From assembly GCF_030816715.1 (NCBI RefSeq), contig NZ_JAUSYH010000001.1:806001-870000 (forward strand): a stretch of 64,000 nucleotides of DNA. The letters are read 5' to 3'. The notes beneath the pieces were generated by a model. That model did not search any database and was not told the DNA's origin. It saw only the letters and a list, made by a program, of their open reading frames with translations. The translations under genes were made by a program, and so were the position numbers. Origin of the DNA: Streptomyces achromogenes (lineage in GTDB: Bacteria > Actinomycetota > Actinomycetes > Streptomycetales > Streptomycetaceae). Within the stretch, counting starts at the first letter, position 1, and each line of letters starts with the position of its first letter. Below, in pieces: positions 19,075 through 28,284 of this stretch.

Positions 19075-19443
19075 TCAGCGGCTCTCGAGCAGGACGTGCA
19101 GCTCGCGCTCCTGGTCCCCGGAGGCCGAGGAGAGGTCGCGCACCGCGAACACCGAGTCCAGCGTGGAACGCAGCCGTTCGATCGCCCAGTAGCTGCCCTG
19201 CGCGTCGGCCTCGACCGAGGACGAGAGCCGGGCCGGCTCGGCGCAGTCGCGCGCCTCGGTCACCTCGAAGGTGCCGAGCCACACCATCGGCCGGCTCTCG
19301 TGGAGCTGCTGCGGATCCTCGCCGCTGCCGCGGTCCGACTCGAAGCAGGCGTTCAGCGTGTCGAACACGATCCGGGCGTCCTCCTTGGTGCATCCGCTGA
19401 TCTCGACGGAGACGGATTCCTCGTGCGATCGCTCGCGATCCAT
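19075..19443 (-). CDS. Conserved hypothetical cytosolic protein
   Basis: 122 residues. ATG 19443 is chosen over the longer frame because GAGAGGAG sits just upstream and the coding character starts there. The sequence has a ferredoxin-like alpha/beta pattern (VSVEISGCTKEDARIVFDTLNACF) and is rich in acidic residues. One Cys pair (C in SGCTK and NACF) is not a metal motif. It lies between fadH and a secreted protein gene on the same strand. Family not recognised. Confidence 0.65.
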   Translation of the reverse strand: MDRERSHEESVSVEISGCTKEDARIVFDTLNACFESDRGSGEDPQQLHESRPMVWLGTFEVTEARDCAEPARLSSSVEADAQGSYWAIERLRSTLDSVFAVRDLSSASGDQERELHVLLESR

Positions 19444-19566
19444 CGTGATCGCTCCTCTCGTGGCGGTGGCGCGGCTGTGCGGGTTCCCCGCGAACCGCGC
19501 CACATCCCCAGAAAAGCATTACTTTCCGAGCGGGACCAGCGACGGTGGAGGCCGCCGGCCCCGCGC

Positions 19567-20469
19567 TCAGCCGCGGGTGAAGCGATAGGTCTTGCTGTCG
19601 GTGAGCACGCAGAAGCCCGGCGAGACCACGATCACCCGCAGGGTGCCGGTCCTGCGGTCGTAGTCGATCCCCTCGGCCTCGAAGGACCCGGAGCACGAGC
19701 TGCGCAGCGGCAGTTGGCGCAGGGCTGTCACGTGACCGGTGACGTCCGAGGAGCCGTTGGGAGCGGCGGACAGATCGATCTGCAGGAGGGGCTTGGTGAT
19801 GCCGAACAGCGTGCCCGCGGGGTCGTCGGAGGCGCACAGCAGGGTGGTCGGGCCGGTGAAGTCGCACCCCTGGACGTCCCGCACGGCGTGGTCGAGACGG
19901 ACGGTGGACGCCTGCGGCAGGTTGGCGGAGGGCGAGGTGGCGGCGTTGGCGCCGGGGGTCGGGAAGACGAGGAAGCGGGTCATGGTGCCCCACTCGCCCG
20001 ACAGCATCCACTGACTGTCCGGGGTGATCGCCACCCAGGAGTTGTTCAGCGCCTCGCCCGGGCCGAGCGTGTGGACGTACTCCGACCACGCGCCGCCCGG
20101 CGCCTGCACGCGGTACATCTTCGAGCCGGACGAATCGCTCTGGTACGGCTCGATGTAGTAGCCGCCGTAGGAGGCGTCGGGGTCGCCGACGTGGTTCCAG
20201 CCCCGCACGGACAGGCCGATGGGGATGGTGCCGATGCCGGTGTAGCGGTTGGCGCTGTTCGCCGGCACCTCGACGGAGGCCAGCCCCTGGCTCTCGGTCA
20301 GCGGATCGGCGCGGTCGGAGCCGACCTCGGTCCAGGTGTCGGCGGCCGCGGCGGGCGGGGCCGCCGAGAGGGCGGCGACCGCCGCTACGGCCAGCGCGAG
20401 AGCGGCGGCGCGGGCGGTGCGGGCGGCGCCGGCCAGGGGGGTGCGGCGGCGGGCAGGGCGCAGGGGCAT
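19567..20469 (-). CDS. Secreted protein of unknown function
   Basis: 300 residues. ATG 20469 has GAGGAG 6 nt upstream; the very long upstream frame is a shadow of the phosphatase gene. A signal peptide with an Arg-rich start (RPARRRTPLAG) and a long Ala/Val core ends with PPAAAADTW near residue 43. The mature part is beta-rich with many Trp/Tyr/Gly residues and two Cys pairs (DVQGCDFTGPTTLLCAS, SSCSGSFEAEG), suggesting an extracellular disulphide-bonded beta-propeller-like domain. It reads like family members that report on ligand or protein values (GTLFGITKPLLQID), but I cannot assign it. Confidence 0.8.
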   Translation of the reverse strand: MPLRPARRRTPLAGAARTARAAALALAVAAVAALSAAPPAAAADTWTEVGSDRADPLTESQGLASVEVPANSANRYTGIGTIPIGLSVRGWNHVGDPDASYGGYYIEPYQSDSSGSKMYRVQAPGGAWSEYVHTLGPGEALNNSWVAITPDSQWMLSGEWGTMTRFLVFPTPGANAATSPSANLPQASTVRLDHAVRDVQGCDFTGPTTLLCASDDPAGTLFGITKPLLQIDLSAAPNGSSDVTGHVTALRQLPLRSSCSGSFEAEGIDYDRRTGTLRVIVVSPGFCVLTDSKTYRFTRG

Positions 20470-20712
20470 GGGTCTCCTCGTCGAGGGGGGTGGGCGCGCT
20501 CGGCGGACAGTCTGGCCCGGCCCTGATGGGCATGTACAGACCAAAGTCATGGCCAGGTCCGGGCCCTGAGGAGAACAGCGCGCGAAGCCGTACTGGAGGA
20601 GCATGGAGAAGGACCGCCGAAGGCGTGGGAGAAAGAGGTTGGGCACGGTAGAACAGGGGGAGTCGGCACGGGGGACGGCGTGCCGCATCGACGTGCGGAG
20701 GCGGTGCGTGGC

Positions 20713-22776
20713 ATGAGCGAAGCCGGATCGTCCGCAGGCGACGGCGGCCCGAGCGGGCCCAGCGGACTGCTGGACATCCTCAACGTGGCCTCGGTGGTCC
20801 TCGACACCGAGGGCCGCATCGCGCTCTGGAGCCCCCAGGCGGAGGAGCTGTTCGGCTACTCGGCGCAGGAGGCGCTCGGCCGCTTCGCGGCCCGCGTGAT
20901 GGTCCACGAACGGCACGTCGACCTGGTCGTGAAACTGTTCGCGGACGTGATGGCCACCGGCCAGAGCTGGGCGGGAGCGTTCCCCATCCGGCGCAAGGAC
21001 GGCACCACCCGTCTCGTGGAGTTCCGCAACATGCGGCTGATGGACGACCGGGGCCGGGTCTACGCCCTGGGCCTCGCCGCCGACCAGACGACGGTGCGGC
21101 GGCTGGAGCGGAACGTCGCCATGGCCACCCGCATGGTCGCGCAGTCCCCCAACGGTCTCGCCGTCCTGGACACCGACCTGCGGTACGTCTCCGTCAACCC
21201 GGCCCTGGAGCGCATCAACGGGCTGCCGGCCGAGGAGCACATCGGCCGCACCGTCCGCGAGGTACTGCCCCGGCTGGACGCGGACGCCCTGGAGGCCGCG
21301 GCGCGCCAGGTGCTGGAGACGGGGGAGCCGCTCGTCGACCGGTCCACGACGGGCCGCACCCCCGCGGACCCGGACCAGGAGCACGCCTGGTCGCTCTCGC
21401 TGTACCGGCTGGAGGACGCCCGCGGCACGGTGCTGGGCGTGGCCGTCTCGGTCAGGGACGTCACCGACCGGCACCGGGCCGCCGTGGAGGCCGAGGCGGC
21501 ACGCCGGCGGCTGGCCCTGATCGCCGACGCCTCCACCCGCATCGGCACCACCCTGGATCTGGAGCGCACGGCGCGCGAGCTGGCCGACGTGGCCGTGCCG
21601 GAGCTGGCGGACGTGGCCGCCGTGGATCTGCTCGACGCCGTGGTGGCGGGCCGGCGCACCAGCCTCGGGCCCGCCGAGTCGGCGGTGATCCGCGCCCTGG
21701 CGGTACGGGCCGTCGACGAGCCGGACGCGCTGCTGGCGGCCGACCAGCCCGGACAGGTGGCCGGTTACGCGCCCGACCGCCTCATCACCGAGTGCGTGCG
21801 CTCCGGCCGGCCGGTCATGGTGGCGCACGTCAAGGACGACGACCTCGGGCGCATCGCCCGCTCCCCGGACGCCGTGGGCCTGCTGGCCCGGGCCGGCGTG
21901 CACTCCTACCTCGCCGTGCCGCTCATCGCGCGGGGCGAGGTGCTGGGCGCCCTCGACCTCAAACGCACCCGCAACCCGCTGCCCTTCAGCCGCGACGACC
22001 TGCTGCTCGCCCGCGAGCTCGCCGCCCGCGCGGCCGTCCAGATCGACAACGCCCGCTGGTACCAGAACGCCCGCACCACCGCGCTCACCCTCCAGCGCAG
22101 CCTGCTGCCGAGCCATCCGACCGTCACCGGCGGCCTCGAGGTCGCCTCCCGCTACCAGCCCGCGGACGCCACCACCGAGGTCGGCGGCGACTGGTTCGAC
22201 GTCATCCCACTGCCGGACGGCAAGACCGCGCTGGTCGTCGGCGACGTGATGGGCAGCGGCATCGACGCCGCCGCCGCGATGGGCCGGCTGCGCACCGCGA
22301 CGACGACGCTGGCCTCGCTCGCCCTCGACCCGGCGGTGCTCCTGGAACACCTGGACCGGATCACCCAGGGCCTCGACCACTCCATCGCCACCTGCGTGTA
22401 CGTGGTGCACGACCCCCGGCTGGGCAGGTGCCGGATCGCCAACGCCGGGCATCTGCCGCCGGCCCGGGTGCGCCCCGGACGCCCACCGGAGCTGCTCGAC
22501 CTGCCGACCGGCGCGCCGCTGGGGGTGGGCGGCGTGGCGTTCTCCACCACCGACGTCGACTTCGCCCCCGGCGACCAGCTCGTGTTGTACACCGACGGCC
22601 TCGTGGAGACCCGCACCCACTCCCTGGACGAGCGTCTGGAGGCGCTGCTGGCGCTGCTCGACGACCCCGCGCGCCCGCTGGAGGAGGTCTGCGACCTGCT
22701 GCTCGGCGCGTTGCACCACCCCGACAACCACGACGACGTGGCTCTGCTGGTCGCGCGGGCGCTGCCCCGGCGGTAG
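20713..22776 (+). CDS. PAS-PAS-GAF-SpoIIE serine phosphatase (PP2C type)
   Basis: 687 residues from ATG 20713, with GGAGG about 10 nt upstream. Domains in order: PAS 1 (about 18-130), PAS 2 (about 140-265, ending in the usual SVRDVTDRHRA junction), GAF (about 275-450) and a SpoIIE/PP2C phosphatase (about 465-687). Metal-binding motifs of PP2C are present: GGDWFDVIPL (about 491), VVGDVMGSGIDAAA, NAGHLPP, VLYTDGLVETR and HDDVALLVARAL. Such proteins dephosphorylate anti-anti-sigma factors and are abundant in Streptomyces. There is no C-terminal HATPase anti-sigma kinase here, unlike some relatives, and no partner gene nearby. Confidence 0.93.
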   Translation: MSEAGSSAGDGGPSGPSGLLDILNVASVVLDTEGRIALWSPQAEELFGYSAQEALGRFAARVMVHERHVDLVVKLFADVMATGQSWAGAFPIRRKDGTTRLVEFRNMRLMDDRGRVYALGLAADQTTVRRLERNVAMATRMVAQSPNGLAVLDTDLRYVSVNPALERINGLPAEEHIGRTVREVLPRLDADALEAAARQVLETGEPLVDRSTTGRTPADPDQEHAWSLSLYRLEDARGTVLGVAVSVRDVTDRHRAAVEAEAARRRLALIADASTRIGTTLDLERTARELADVAVPELADVAAVDLLDAVVAGRRTSLGPAESAVIRALAVRAVDEPDALLAADQPGQVAGYAPDRLITECVRSGRPVMVAHVKDDDLGRIARSPDAVGLLARAGVHSYLAVPLIARGEVLGALDLKRTRNPLPFSRDDLLLARELAARAAVQIDNARWYQNARTTALTLQRSLLPSHPTVTGGLEVASRYQPADATTEVGGDWFDVIPLPDGKTALVVGDVMGSGIDAAAAMGRLRTATTTLASLALDPAVLLEHLDRITQGLDHSIATCVYVVHDPRLGRCRIANAGHLPPARVRPGRPPELLDLPTGAPLGVGGVAFSTTDVDFAPGDQLVLYTDGLVETRTHSLDERLEALLALLDDPARPLEEVCDLLLGALHHPDNHDDVALLVARALPRR

Positions 22777-22932
22777 CGGTCGGCGGTGGCCGCGAGGGGC
22801 GGGACCGGCCGCGCCCCGGCCGCGGCCGTGCCCGGTTCACAGCTTTTCGTCACCGGCTCCTCACCCCTCCCCCCGGACGATCACAGGGAGGCGTGTCCGT
22901 GACGCCGCCGTCGTGGCCGAGGAGCGTGAGCC

Positions 22933-23625
22933 GTGATGCAGCAGGCCGACAAGCCGGAAGAGACCCCTGACGAGACCGAGGTGCTCTCGGGGCCGGCCGA
23001 CGCGGAGGAACGGAACCACTCTGGCCTGCGCCCGCCGTGGCGGCGCCGCTCGCCCCGCGCGCGGGCGGTGATCGCGGCGACGACCGTCGCGGTCCTGGCG
23101 CTCGGCGGCACCGTCGCCTACGCGGCCGCCTCGGACGGCTCCGGCGGCCCGCCCTCCGCGTCGCCGTCCGGGTCCTCCTCACAGGGGCCCGGCGAGCGGC
23201 ACGGCCACCACGGCCCGTGGTTCGGCTTCGGCGGCGACGCGGCCCACGGCGAGGCGACCGTGAAGGACCCCGACACCGGCGACTGGGTGGTGCGCGTCCG
23301 GCAGCGGGGCACGGTGCAGAAGGCGGACGACGGCCGGATCACCGTCCGGAGCGAGGACGGCGCCACGTGGACCTGGAAGCTCGGTGCCGACGCCACCGCG
23401 TCCGCCCACGGGTCCTCCGGAGCCGCCGCGGCCGGGAAGGGCGACACGGTGTCCGTCGTCGGGTCCCGCTCCGGCGACGCCTGCACGGCCGACCGCGTGC
23501 TGTCCGGCTCCGCCGGCGAACATGGCCGGGACGACCGGCACGGCGGCTTCCCCGGGCACGGCCCCTGGGGCCGCGGGCGCGACGACCGCTCCCCGGGCCC
23601 CACGGACGGCAGAGCGGCTAGCTGA
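22933..23625 (+). CDS. Membrane-anchored extracytoplasmic protein, function unknown
   Basis: 230 residues. Adjacent GTG 22933 and ATG 22936 both follow GAGGAG; either may be used. A charged cytosolic leader (residues 1-43) is followed by one transmembrane helix (about 44-67, RAVIAATTVAVLALGG) and a Ser/Gly/His-rich exterior. A compact domain (about 105-195) reads VKDPDTGDWVVRVRQRGTVQKADDGRITVRSEDG, resembling the small beta domain of DUF5666-like proteins. The C-terminus is His/Gly/Asp-rich (HDRHGG-type runs), possibly metal-interacting. Its 3' end overlaps the convergent methyltransferase gene by 8 bp. Confidence 0.8.
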   Translation: MMQQADKPEETPDETEVLSGPADAEERNHSGLRPPWRRRSPRARAVIAATTVAVLALGGTVAYAAASDGSGGPPSASPSGSSSQGPGERHGHHGPWFGFGGDAAHGEATVKDPDTGDWVVRVRQRGTVQKADDGRITVRSEDGATWTWKLGADATASAHGSSGAAAAGKGDTVSVVGSRSGDACTADRVLSGSAGEHGRDDRHGGFPGHGPWGRGRDDRSPGPTDGRAAS

Positions 23626-24457
23626 CCCGGGTCCCGACGACGACGTGGGCGTACAGTTCCTCGTCCCGCGCCACCCGCACCGTCAGACCGCCGCGCGCGA
23701 ACGCCTCGACCGCGGCCGGCGCCTGACGCTCACTGGTCTCCACCAGCAGGCAGCCGCCGGGGGCCAGCCAGCATCGCGCCTGGGCGGCGACCCGGCGCAG
23801 CACGTCCAGTCCGTCGCCGCCGCCGTCGAGGGCGGCGAGCGGTTCGTGCTCGCGGGCCTCGGCCGGCAGCAGCGGGACCTCACCGGTGGGGACGTACGGC
23901 ACGTTGGCGGCCAGGATGTCGACCCGGCCGCGCAGCCGGTCCGGCAGCGCCGCGAACAGGTCGCCCGTGTGCACGTGTCCGCCGTGGCCGGCGATGTTGC
24001 CCCGGGCGCAGCGCACCGCCGCCGGATCGATGTCGGCGGCGTGCAGCTCGACCTGCCCGAGTGAAGCGGCGAGCGCGGCGCCGACCGCGCCGGAGCCGCA
24101 GCACAGGTCGACGACGACGGACGCGTGCGGCGCCGCGGCGAGCGCCTGGTCGACGAGGAACTCGGTGCGACGGCGGGGCACGAAGACGCCCGGCTCGACG
24201 CGGACGCGCAGACCGTGGAACTCGGCCCAGCCGACGACGTGTTCCAGGGGCAGGCCCGCGGCACGCCGCCGTGCCATGGCGGCGGCCTCGTCCGGCGTCC
24301 GGGCGGCGGCAAGGATCAGCTCCGCCTCCTGCTCGGCGAAGACGCATCCGCCGGCGCGCAGAACGGCGACGAGGGCGTCACGGGAGAGGGCGGGAGGGGA
24401 GGAGGAGGGCGGCGCGGAAGCCGCGTCGGGCGGGAAGGGCGAAGACATGGGAGGCAT
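23618..24457 (-). CDS. PrmC/HemK-like protein N5-glutamine methyltransferase paralogue
   Basis: 279 residues from ATG 24457; ATG 24448 is an alternative and the signal for either is weak. An N-terminal helical PrmC-like domain (about 20-85) precedes a Rossmann methyltransferase domain with the SAM loop VVDLCCGSGAVGAALA (about 115) and the acidic ADIDPAAVRCAR. The substrate-binding motif, normally NPPY, reads NVPY (AANVPYVP, about 182), a change typical of an actinobacterial paralogue group rather than the release-factor enzyme PrmC. True PrmC normally lies beside prfA, which is absent here. Target protein unknown. Confidence 0.85.
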   Translation of the reverse strand: MPPMSSPFPPDAASAPPSSSPPALSRDALVAVLRAGGCVFAEQEAELILAAARTPDEAAAMARRRAAGLPLEHVVGWAEFHGLRVRVEPGVFVPRRRTEFLVDQALAAAPHASVVVDLCCGSGAVGAALAASLGQVELHAADIDPAAVRCARGNIAGHGGHVHTGDLFAALPDRLRGRVDILAANVPYVPTGEVPLLPAEAREHEPLAALDGGGDGLDVLRRVAAQARCWLAPGGCLLVETSERQAPAAVEAFARGGLTVRVARDEELYAHVVVGTRVS

Positions 24458-24665
24458 GGAGCCAGGGAGCCTTTCGGGATCCGAAGGGCGCTCCCTCGAC
24501 CGCCTACGAACGGCGGCTGACGCCGTCACGGGAGGAGAGCACCCGACCTGACACTGCGGTAATGGGTCTCACCCCCTCGCCCTCGCGCGACTGGGGACCT
24601 CCGCAGCCGGACGGCCACCCTACCCCAACGAGGAGCCGCTCCCCGGAGCACCGAGCGCACCCCGA

Positions 24666-24680
24666 GTTGTACTGTGCAAC
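24666..24680. promoter_or_regulatory. Inverted repeat upstream of marR gene
   Basis: GTTGTA-CTG-TGCAAC is an inverted repeat with 5 of 6 paired positions, 31 bp before the MarR start. It is placed to overlap the promoter and is a likely autoregulatory operator. Confidence 0.4.
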
Positions 24681-24710
24681 CAGACGGATGCGGGAGCGCG
24701 GGGAGTGGCC

Positions 24711-25136
24711 ATGCAGGAAGCCGAGGCCGTGGAGACCATCCAGCACGAGATGACGGTCTTCGCGCGGCGGGCGCGGGCCGCGGCGGGCCGGCTGCACCCC
24801 GAGCTGTCGCTGGTGTCGTACACGCTGCTCGGTCATCTCGAGGAGAGCGGCGGCTGCCGGGCGACCGACCTCGCCGCGCACCACGCGCTGGACAAGTCCA
24901 CGGTCAGCCGCCAGGTCGCCGCACTGGAGCGGACCGGTCTGATCGAACGGCGTGAGGACCCCGAGGACCACCGCGTCCTGGTCCTCCACCTCACCGACGC
25001 CGGCCGCCGCATCCTCGCCCAGGTCACCGAGAGCCGCCGCACGGCCTTCCGCCGACGGCTCGCCGGGTGGCCGCGGGAGGACCTGGAGCGGTTCGCGGAA
25101 TACCTAGAGCGGTACAACGCGTGGACCGCCCCTTGA
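24711..25136 (+). CDS. MarR family transcriptional regulator
   Basis: 141 residues. ATG 24711 is chosen because GGGGAG ends 5 nt upstream; GTG 24705 overlaps that site. The winged helix-turn-helix covers about residues 30-110: LVSYTLLGHLEESGGCRATDLAAHHALDKSTVSRQVAALERTGLIER, followed by the wing REDPEDHRVLVLHLT. It is transcribed alone, divergent from the PrmC-like gene. A target gene cannot be named. Confidence 0.9.
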   Translation: MQEAEAVETIQHEMTVFARRARAAAGRLHPELSLVSYTLLGHLEESGGCRATDLAAHHALDKSTVSRQVAALERTGLIERREDPEDHRVLVLHLTDAGRRILAQVTESRRTAFRRRLAGWPREDLERFAEYLERYNAWTAP

Positions 25137-25304
25137 GCCGTCCCGGACGGGCGGATCCGGCGCGAGAGCGAACGCCGCCGCGTCCGGGCGCGGGCGGGGA
25201 CGAGTCGTCGGCGAGCCGTCGTGAACGATGCGTGAAAGCATGTACTCCAAACGGGGCAAGACCCCCATGGGGGCACTCGTCCGCGTGACGGCGAGGAGGT
25301 CGAC

Positions 25305-25892
25305 ATGCGAACCCGGGTGCGTGGCTGGCGCTGGCGGCGCAATCCGTTGCGGCGCCGTTCGGACGTCGTGGAGGCGTGGGCGACGCTCGTCGTCGCCGTG
25401 CTGCTGCTCGTCGCCGCGCCCCTGGCCGGAGCGGTGGCCGGCCAGTGGGCCCATGACGACGCGCAAACGGTCGCGTCCCGGCAGCAGGCCGACCGTCACC
25501 GGGTGCGGGCCCAGGTGGTCGGCGGCATGCCGCAGACGATGCCGTCGGTGGAGGGCGGCCGGCAGCAGACGGTCCGGGCGACCGTGCGCTGGACGCCGCC
25601 GGGCGAGCCGGCCCGCACGGCCGCCGCCCGGGTGCCGGCGGGCACCCGCCAAGGACAGACGGTGGACGTGTGGTTCGACGCGCACGGCCACAGCGTCGCC
25701 CCGCCGCCGAACAGCACGATGGTGTGGCAGCAGACCCTCACCATGGGCCTGTGCGTGGCTGGCGGCGCGGCCGTCACGGTCCTGCTCGGGCACGCCGTGG
25801 TCCGTCGGCTGGCCATGCGGCGCCGGCTGGGCGAATGGGAGCGGGAATGGGCGCGCACCGAACCGCAGTGGAGCCGGCGCCGGCCCGCCTGA
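25305..25892 (+). CDS. Rv1733c-like two-helix membrane protein
   Basis: 195 residues. A basic cytosolic N-terminus (RWRRNPLRRRSDVVEAW) is followed by helix 1 (about 24-46), an extracellular domain of about 90 residues that begins GQWAHDDA and includes VRATVRWTPPGEPARTAAARVP and GQTVDVWFDAHGHSV, then helix 2 (about 145-165) and a basic tail (RRRLGEWEREWARTEPQW). This arrangement and the LRRRSDxVEAW start match the actinobacterial Rv1733c family. In Mycobacterium the family is part of the dormancy regulon; Streptomyces function is unknown. No DosR-type box was recognised upstream. Confidence 0.85.
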   Translation: MRTRVRGWRWRRNPLRRRSDVVEAWATLVVAVLLLVAAPLAGAVAGQWAHDDAQTVASRQQADRHRVRAQVVGGMPQTMPSVEGGRQQTVRATVRWTPPGEPARTAAARVPAGTRQGQTVDVWFDAHGHSVAPPPNSTMVWQQTLTMGLCVAGGAAVTVLLGHAVVRRLAMRRRLGEWEREWARTEPQWSRRRPA

Positions 25893-25930
25893 CGCGCACG
25901 GGTGGGGGCTGGCGGGCCTTCCCGCCGTCA

Positions 25931-25955
25931 CCGTACGGTGTGATCATTCGTACGG
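25931..25955. promoter_or_regulatory. Spaced inverted repeat upstream of the acetylxylan esterase gene
   Basis: CCGTACG (25931-25937) and CGTACGG (25949-25955) are perfect 7-bp arms separated by 11 bp holding TGATCA. The repeat ends 24 bp before the esterase ATG, a good place for an operator. Confidence 0.45.
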
Positions 25956-25979
25956 GCACTTAACAAAAGGCGGTCCTTC

Positions 25980-26948
25980 ATGCCCCTGTTCGACCTGTCG
26001 CTCGAAGAGCTCCGCACGTACCGCAGCGCCTCGGCCGAGCCGGAGGATTTCGACGCGTTCTGGTCCAAGACCCTCCAGGAAGCCCGCGAGCACGACCTGG
26101 ACGCCCGCTTCGAGCCGGTCGACACGGGCCTTGCCACGGTGCAGGTGTACGACGTCACGTTCGCCGGGTTCGGCGGTCACCCGGTCAAGGGCTGGCTGAC
26201 GCTGCCCGCCGGGACGGCGCAACCGCTGCCGCTGGTGGTGGAGTTCGTCGGCTACGGCGGCGGGCGCGGTCTGCCGCACGAGCACCTGCTGTGGGCGTCG
26301 ACGGGACGCGCGCACTTCATCATGGACACCCGCGGCCAGGGCAGCGCGTGGGGCGGCGGGGGCGGCACCGCGGACCCGGTGGGCGGCGCGCCCTCGTACC
26401 CCGGATTCATGACCCGGGGCATCGACGACCCGGAGAACTACTACTACCGCCGGGTGTACACGGACGCGGTGCGCGCGATCGAGGCGGCCCGCTCGCACCC
26501 GCTCACCGACGCCTCGCGGACCGTGGCGATCGGATCGAGCCAGGGCGGCGGCATCACGATAGCCGTGGGCGGTCTGGTGCCGGACCTCGTGGGCATCGCG
26601 CCGGACGTGCCGTTCCTGTGCGACTTCCCGCGCGCCGCGACGCTGACGGACCGTCACCCCTACCGTGAGATAGGCCTGTTCCTCAAGACGCACCGCGGCC
26701 GCACACAGGACGTGCTGCGCACCCTGTCGTACTTCGACGGCGTGCACTTCGCCGCCCGCGGCGCGGCGCCCGCGCTGTTCTCGGCGGCGCTCGAGGACCA
26801 GACCTGCCCGCCGTCGACGGTGTTCGCCGCCTTCAACGCGTGGGCGCACGACGACAAGGCGATCGAGGTGTACGACTTCAACGACCACGAGGGCGGCGGC
26901 CCCTACCAGCAGGCGGCCAAGCTGCGCTGGCTGCGCGCGTACGCCTGA
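25980..26948 (+). CDS. CE7 acetylxylan esterase / cephalosporin-C deacetylase
   Basis: 322 residues, the exact CE7 size. ATG 25980 follows AAAGGCGG. CE7 hallmarks: FDAFWSKTLQEA (about 20), the RGQGS-type oxyanion motif in DTRGQGSAWGGGG (about 113), the nucleophile Ser in GSSQGGGITIA (about 185), the catalytic Asp in ALEDQTCPPST (about 270) and His in FNDHEGGG (about 300). It deacetylates acetylated xylo-oligosaccharides and similar small esters. There is no signal peptide, as is normal for CE7, so it acts in the cytosol on imported oligomers. It complements the GH115 at 1-4 kb but is not adjacent to a xylan operon. Confidence 0.93.
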   Translation: MPLFDLSLEELRTYRSASAEPEDFDAFWSKTLQEAREHDLDARFEPVDTGLATVQVYDVTFAGFGGHPVKGWLTLPAGTAQPLPLVVEFVGYGGGRGLPHEHLLWASTGRAHFIMDTRGQGSAWGGGGGTADPVGGAPSYPGFMTRGIDDPENYYYRRVYTDAVRAIEAARSHPLTDASRTVAIGSSQGGGITIAVGGLVPDLVGIAPDVPFLCDFPRAATLTDRHPYREIGLFLKTHRGRTQDVLRTLSYFDGVHFAARGAAPALFSAALEDQTCPPSTVFAAFNAWAHDDKAIEVYDFNDHEGGGPYQQAAKLRWLRAYA

Positions 26949-27042
26949 GCGGCCCGGGCCCGGGCCCGCCGGCGCGGATCCGGGCCCGACCGGCGGCGGG
27001 CGCCGATACCCCGGGGGGTCGCTCCGACCGCTTCCCTCCAGT

Positions 27043-27054
27043 CCGACCAGTCGG
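27043..27054. promoter_or_regulatory. Short palindrome upstream of serine hydrolase gene
   Basis: CCGAC-CA-GTCGG forms 5-bp arms about 64 bp before the serine hydrolase start. A possible operator; support is weak because the arms are short in GC-rich DNA. Confidence 0.25.
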
Positions 27055-27117
27055 TACGTTCGGTGGGTCCGGGCCACACAGTCGCGGTCCGGGGTTCCGG
27101 CGGACCACGGAGGACCC

Positions 27118-28284
27118 ATGTCCGAGCACGTGTCACAGGTTCACGGCCACTGCGATCCGCGGTTCGCCGCGCTGCGCATCGCCTTCGAGGAGAACTTCCG
27201 GGAGCGCGGCGAACTGGGCGCCGCGGTGAGCGTCACGGTCGACGGGGTGACGGTGGCCGACCTGTGGAGCGGCTGGGCCGACGCCGCCCGCACCCGGCCC
27301 TGGGAGCGGGACACCCTGGTCAACGTCTGGTCCACCTCGAAGGGACCGACGGCACTGTGCGCGCACATCCTCGCCGACCGGGGCCTGCTCGACTTCGACG
27401 CGCCGGTGGCCGCCTACTGGCCGGAGTTCGCCGCGGCGGGCAAGGAGCGGGTCCTGGTACGGCATCTGCTGTCCCACCGCGCGGGTCTCGCGGGGCTGCG
27501 CGAACCGCACGCGCTCGACCAGCTCTACGACTGGGAGCTGACCGCCGGGCGCCTCGCGGCCATGGAGCCCTGGTGGGAGCCGGGCACCCGGTCCGGCTAT
27601 CACGCGCTCACCTACGGATTCCTCGTCGGGGAGGTCGTACGGCGGGTGTCGGGGCTGCTGCCGGGGGCCTTCCTGGAGCGGGAGGTGACCGGCCCGCTGG
27701 GCGTCGACTTCACCATCGGGCTGCCCGAGAAGGAGTCCGCACGGGCCGCCGAACTGGTGCATCCGCCCGCCGCCACGTCCAGTGAACAGGCGGCCGTCTT
27801 CAGCCAGTTGACCCCCGCGGCCATCGCCGCGCTGACCAACCCACCGGCGGGCGCCGCCGAGGCCAACTCGGCCGCGTGGCGGGCCGCGGAGATCCCGGCC
27901 GCCAACGGCCACGGCACCGCCCGGGCGGTCGCCGCGCTCTACGGGATCCTCGCCGGCCGCGGCACGTACGGCGGCCGGCGCGTCCTGTCCCCCGAGGCCG
28001 CCGAGCGGGTGCGCGAGGGCCAGGGCAGCTGCCGGGACCTGGTGCTGGGGGCCGGATTCGCGCACGAGACGGAGATCGGGCTCGGGCTCTGGCTCAGCGG
28101 CCCGAACGGCTCCTACGGACCCAACCCGCGTGCTTTCGGACACGACGGCTTCGGCGGCTCCTGCGGGCTCGCGGACCCCGAGGCCGGCGTGTCGCTCGGA
28201 TACGTCATGAACCGCATGGGCCCGCACATCGCCGACGACCCGCGGAAAATGGCGCTGGTGGACGCCCTCTACGGCGCGTTGTGA
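27118..28284 (+). CDS. Class C beta-lactamase-like serine hydrolase (EstB-type esterase)
   Basis: 388 residues from ATG 27118, with GGAGG 5 nt upstream. It belongs to the serine beta-lactamase superfamily: the SxxK motif is S72-T-S-K75 (NVWSTSKGPT), LLSHRAGL follows, and the YxN-like motif is the YHALTYGFL region. The third motif is GHDGFGGSC near residue 343. No signal peptide, so it is cytosolic, unlike true beta-lactamases. Members such as EstB and CubicO-type enzymes hydrolyse short-chain esters or unknown small substrates. It stands alone, and its substrate is not deducible. Confidence 0.88.
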   Translation: MSEHVSQVHGHCDPRFAALRIAFEENFRERGELGAAVSVTVDGVTVADLWSGWADAARTRPWERDTLVNVWSTSKGPTALCAHILADRGLLDFDAPVAAYWPEFAAAGKERVLVRHLLSHRAGLAGLREPHALDQLYDWELTAGRLAAMEPWWEPGTRSGYHALTYGFLVGEVVRRVSGLLPGAFLEREVTGPLGVDFTIGLPEKESARAAELVHPPAATSSEQAAVFSQLTPAAIAALTNPPAGAAEANSAAWRAAEIPAANGHGTARAVAALYGILAGRGTYGGRRVLSPEAAERVREGQGSCRDLVLGAGFAHETEIGLGLWLSGPNGSYGPNPRAFGHDGFGGSCGLADPEAGVSLGYVMNRMGPHIADDPRKMALVDALYGAL

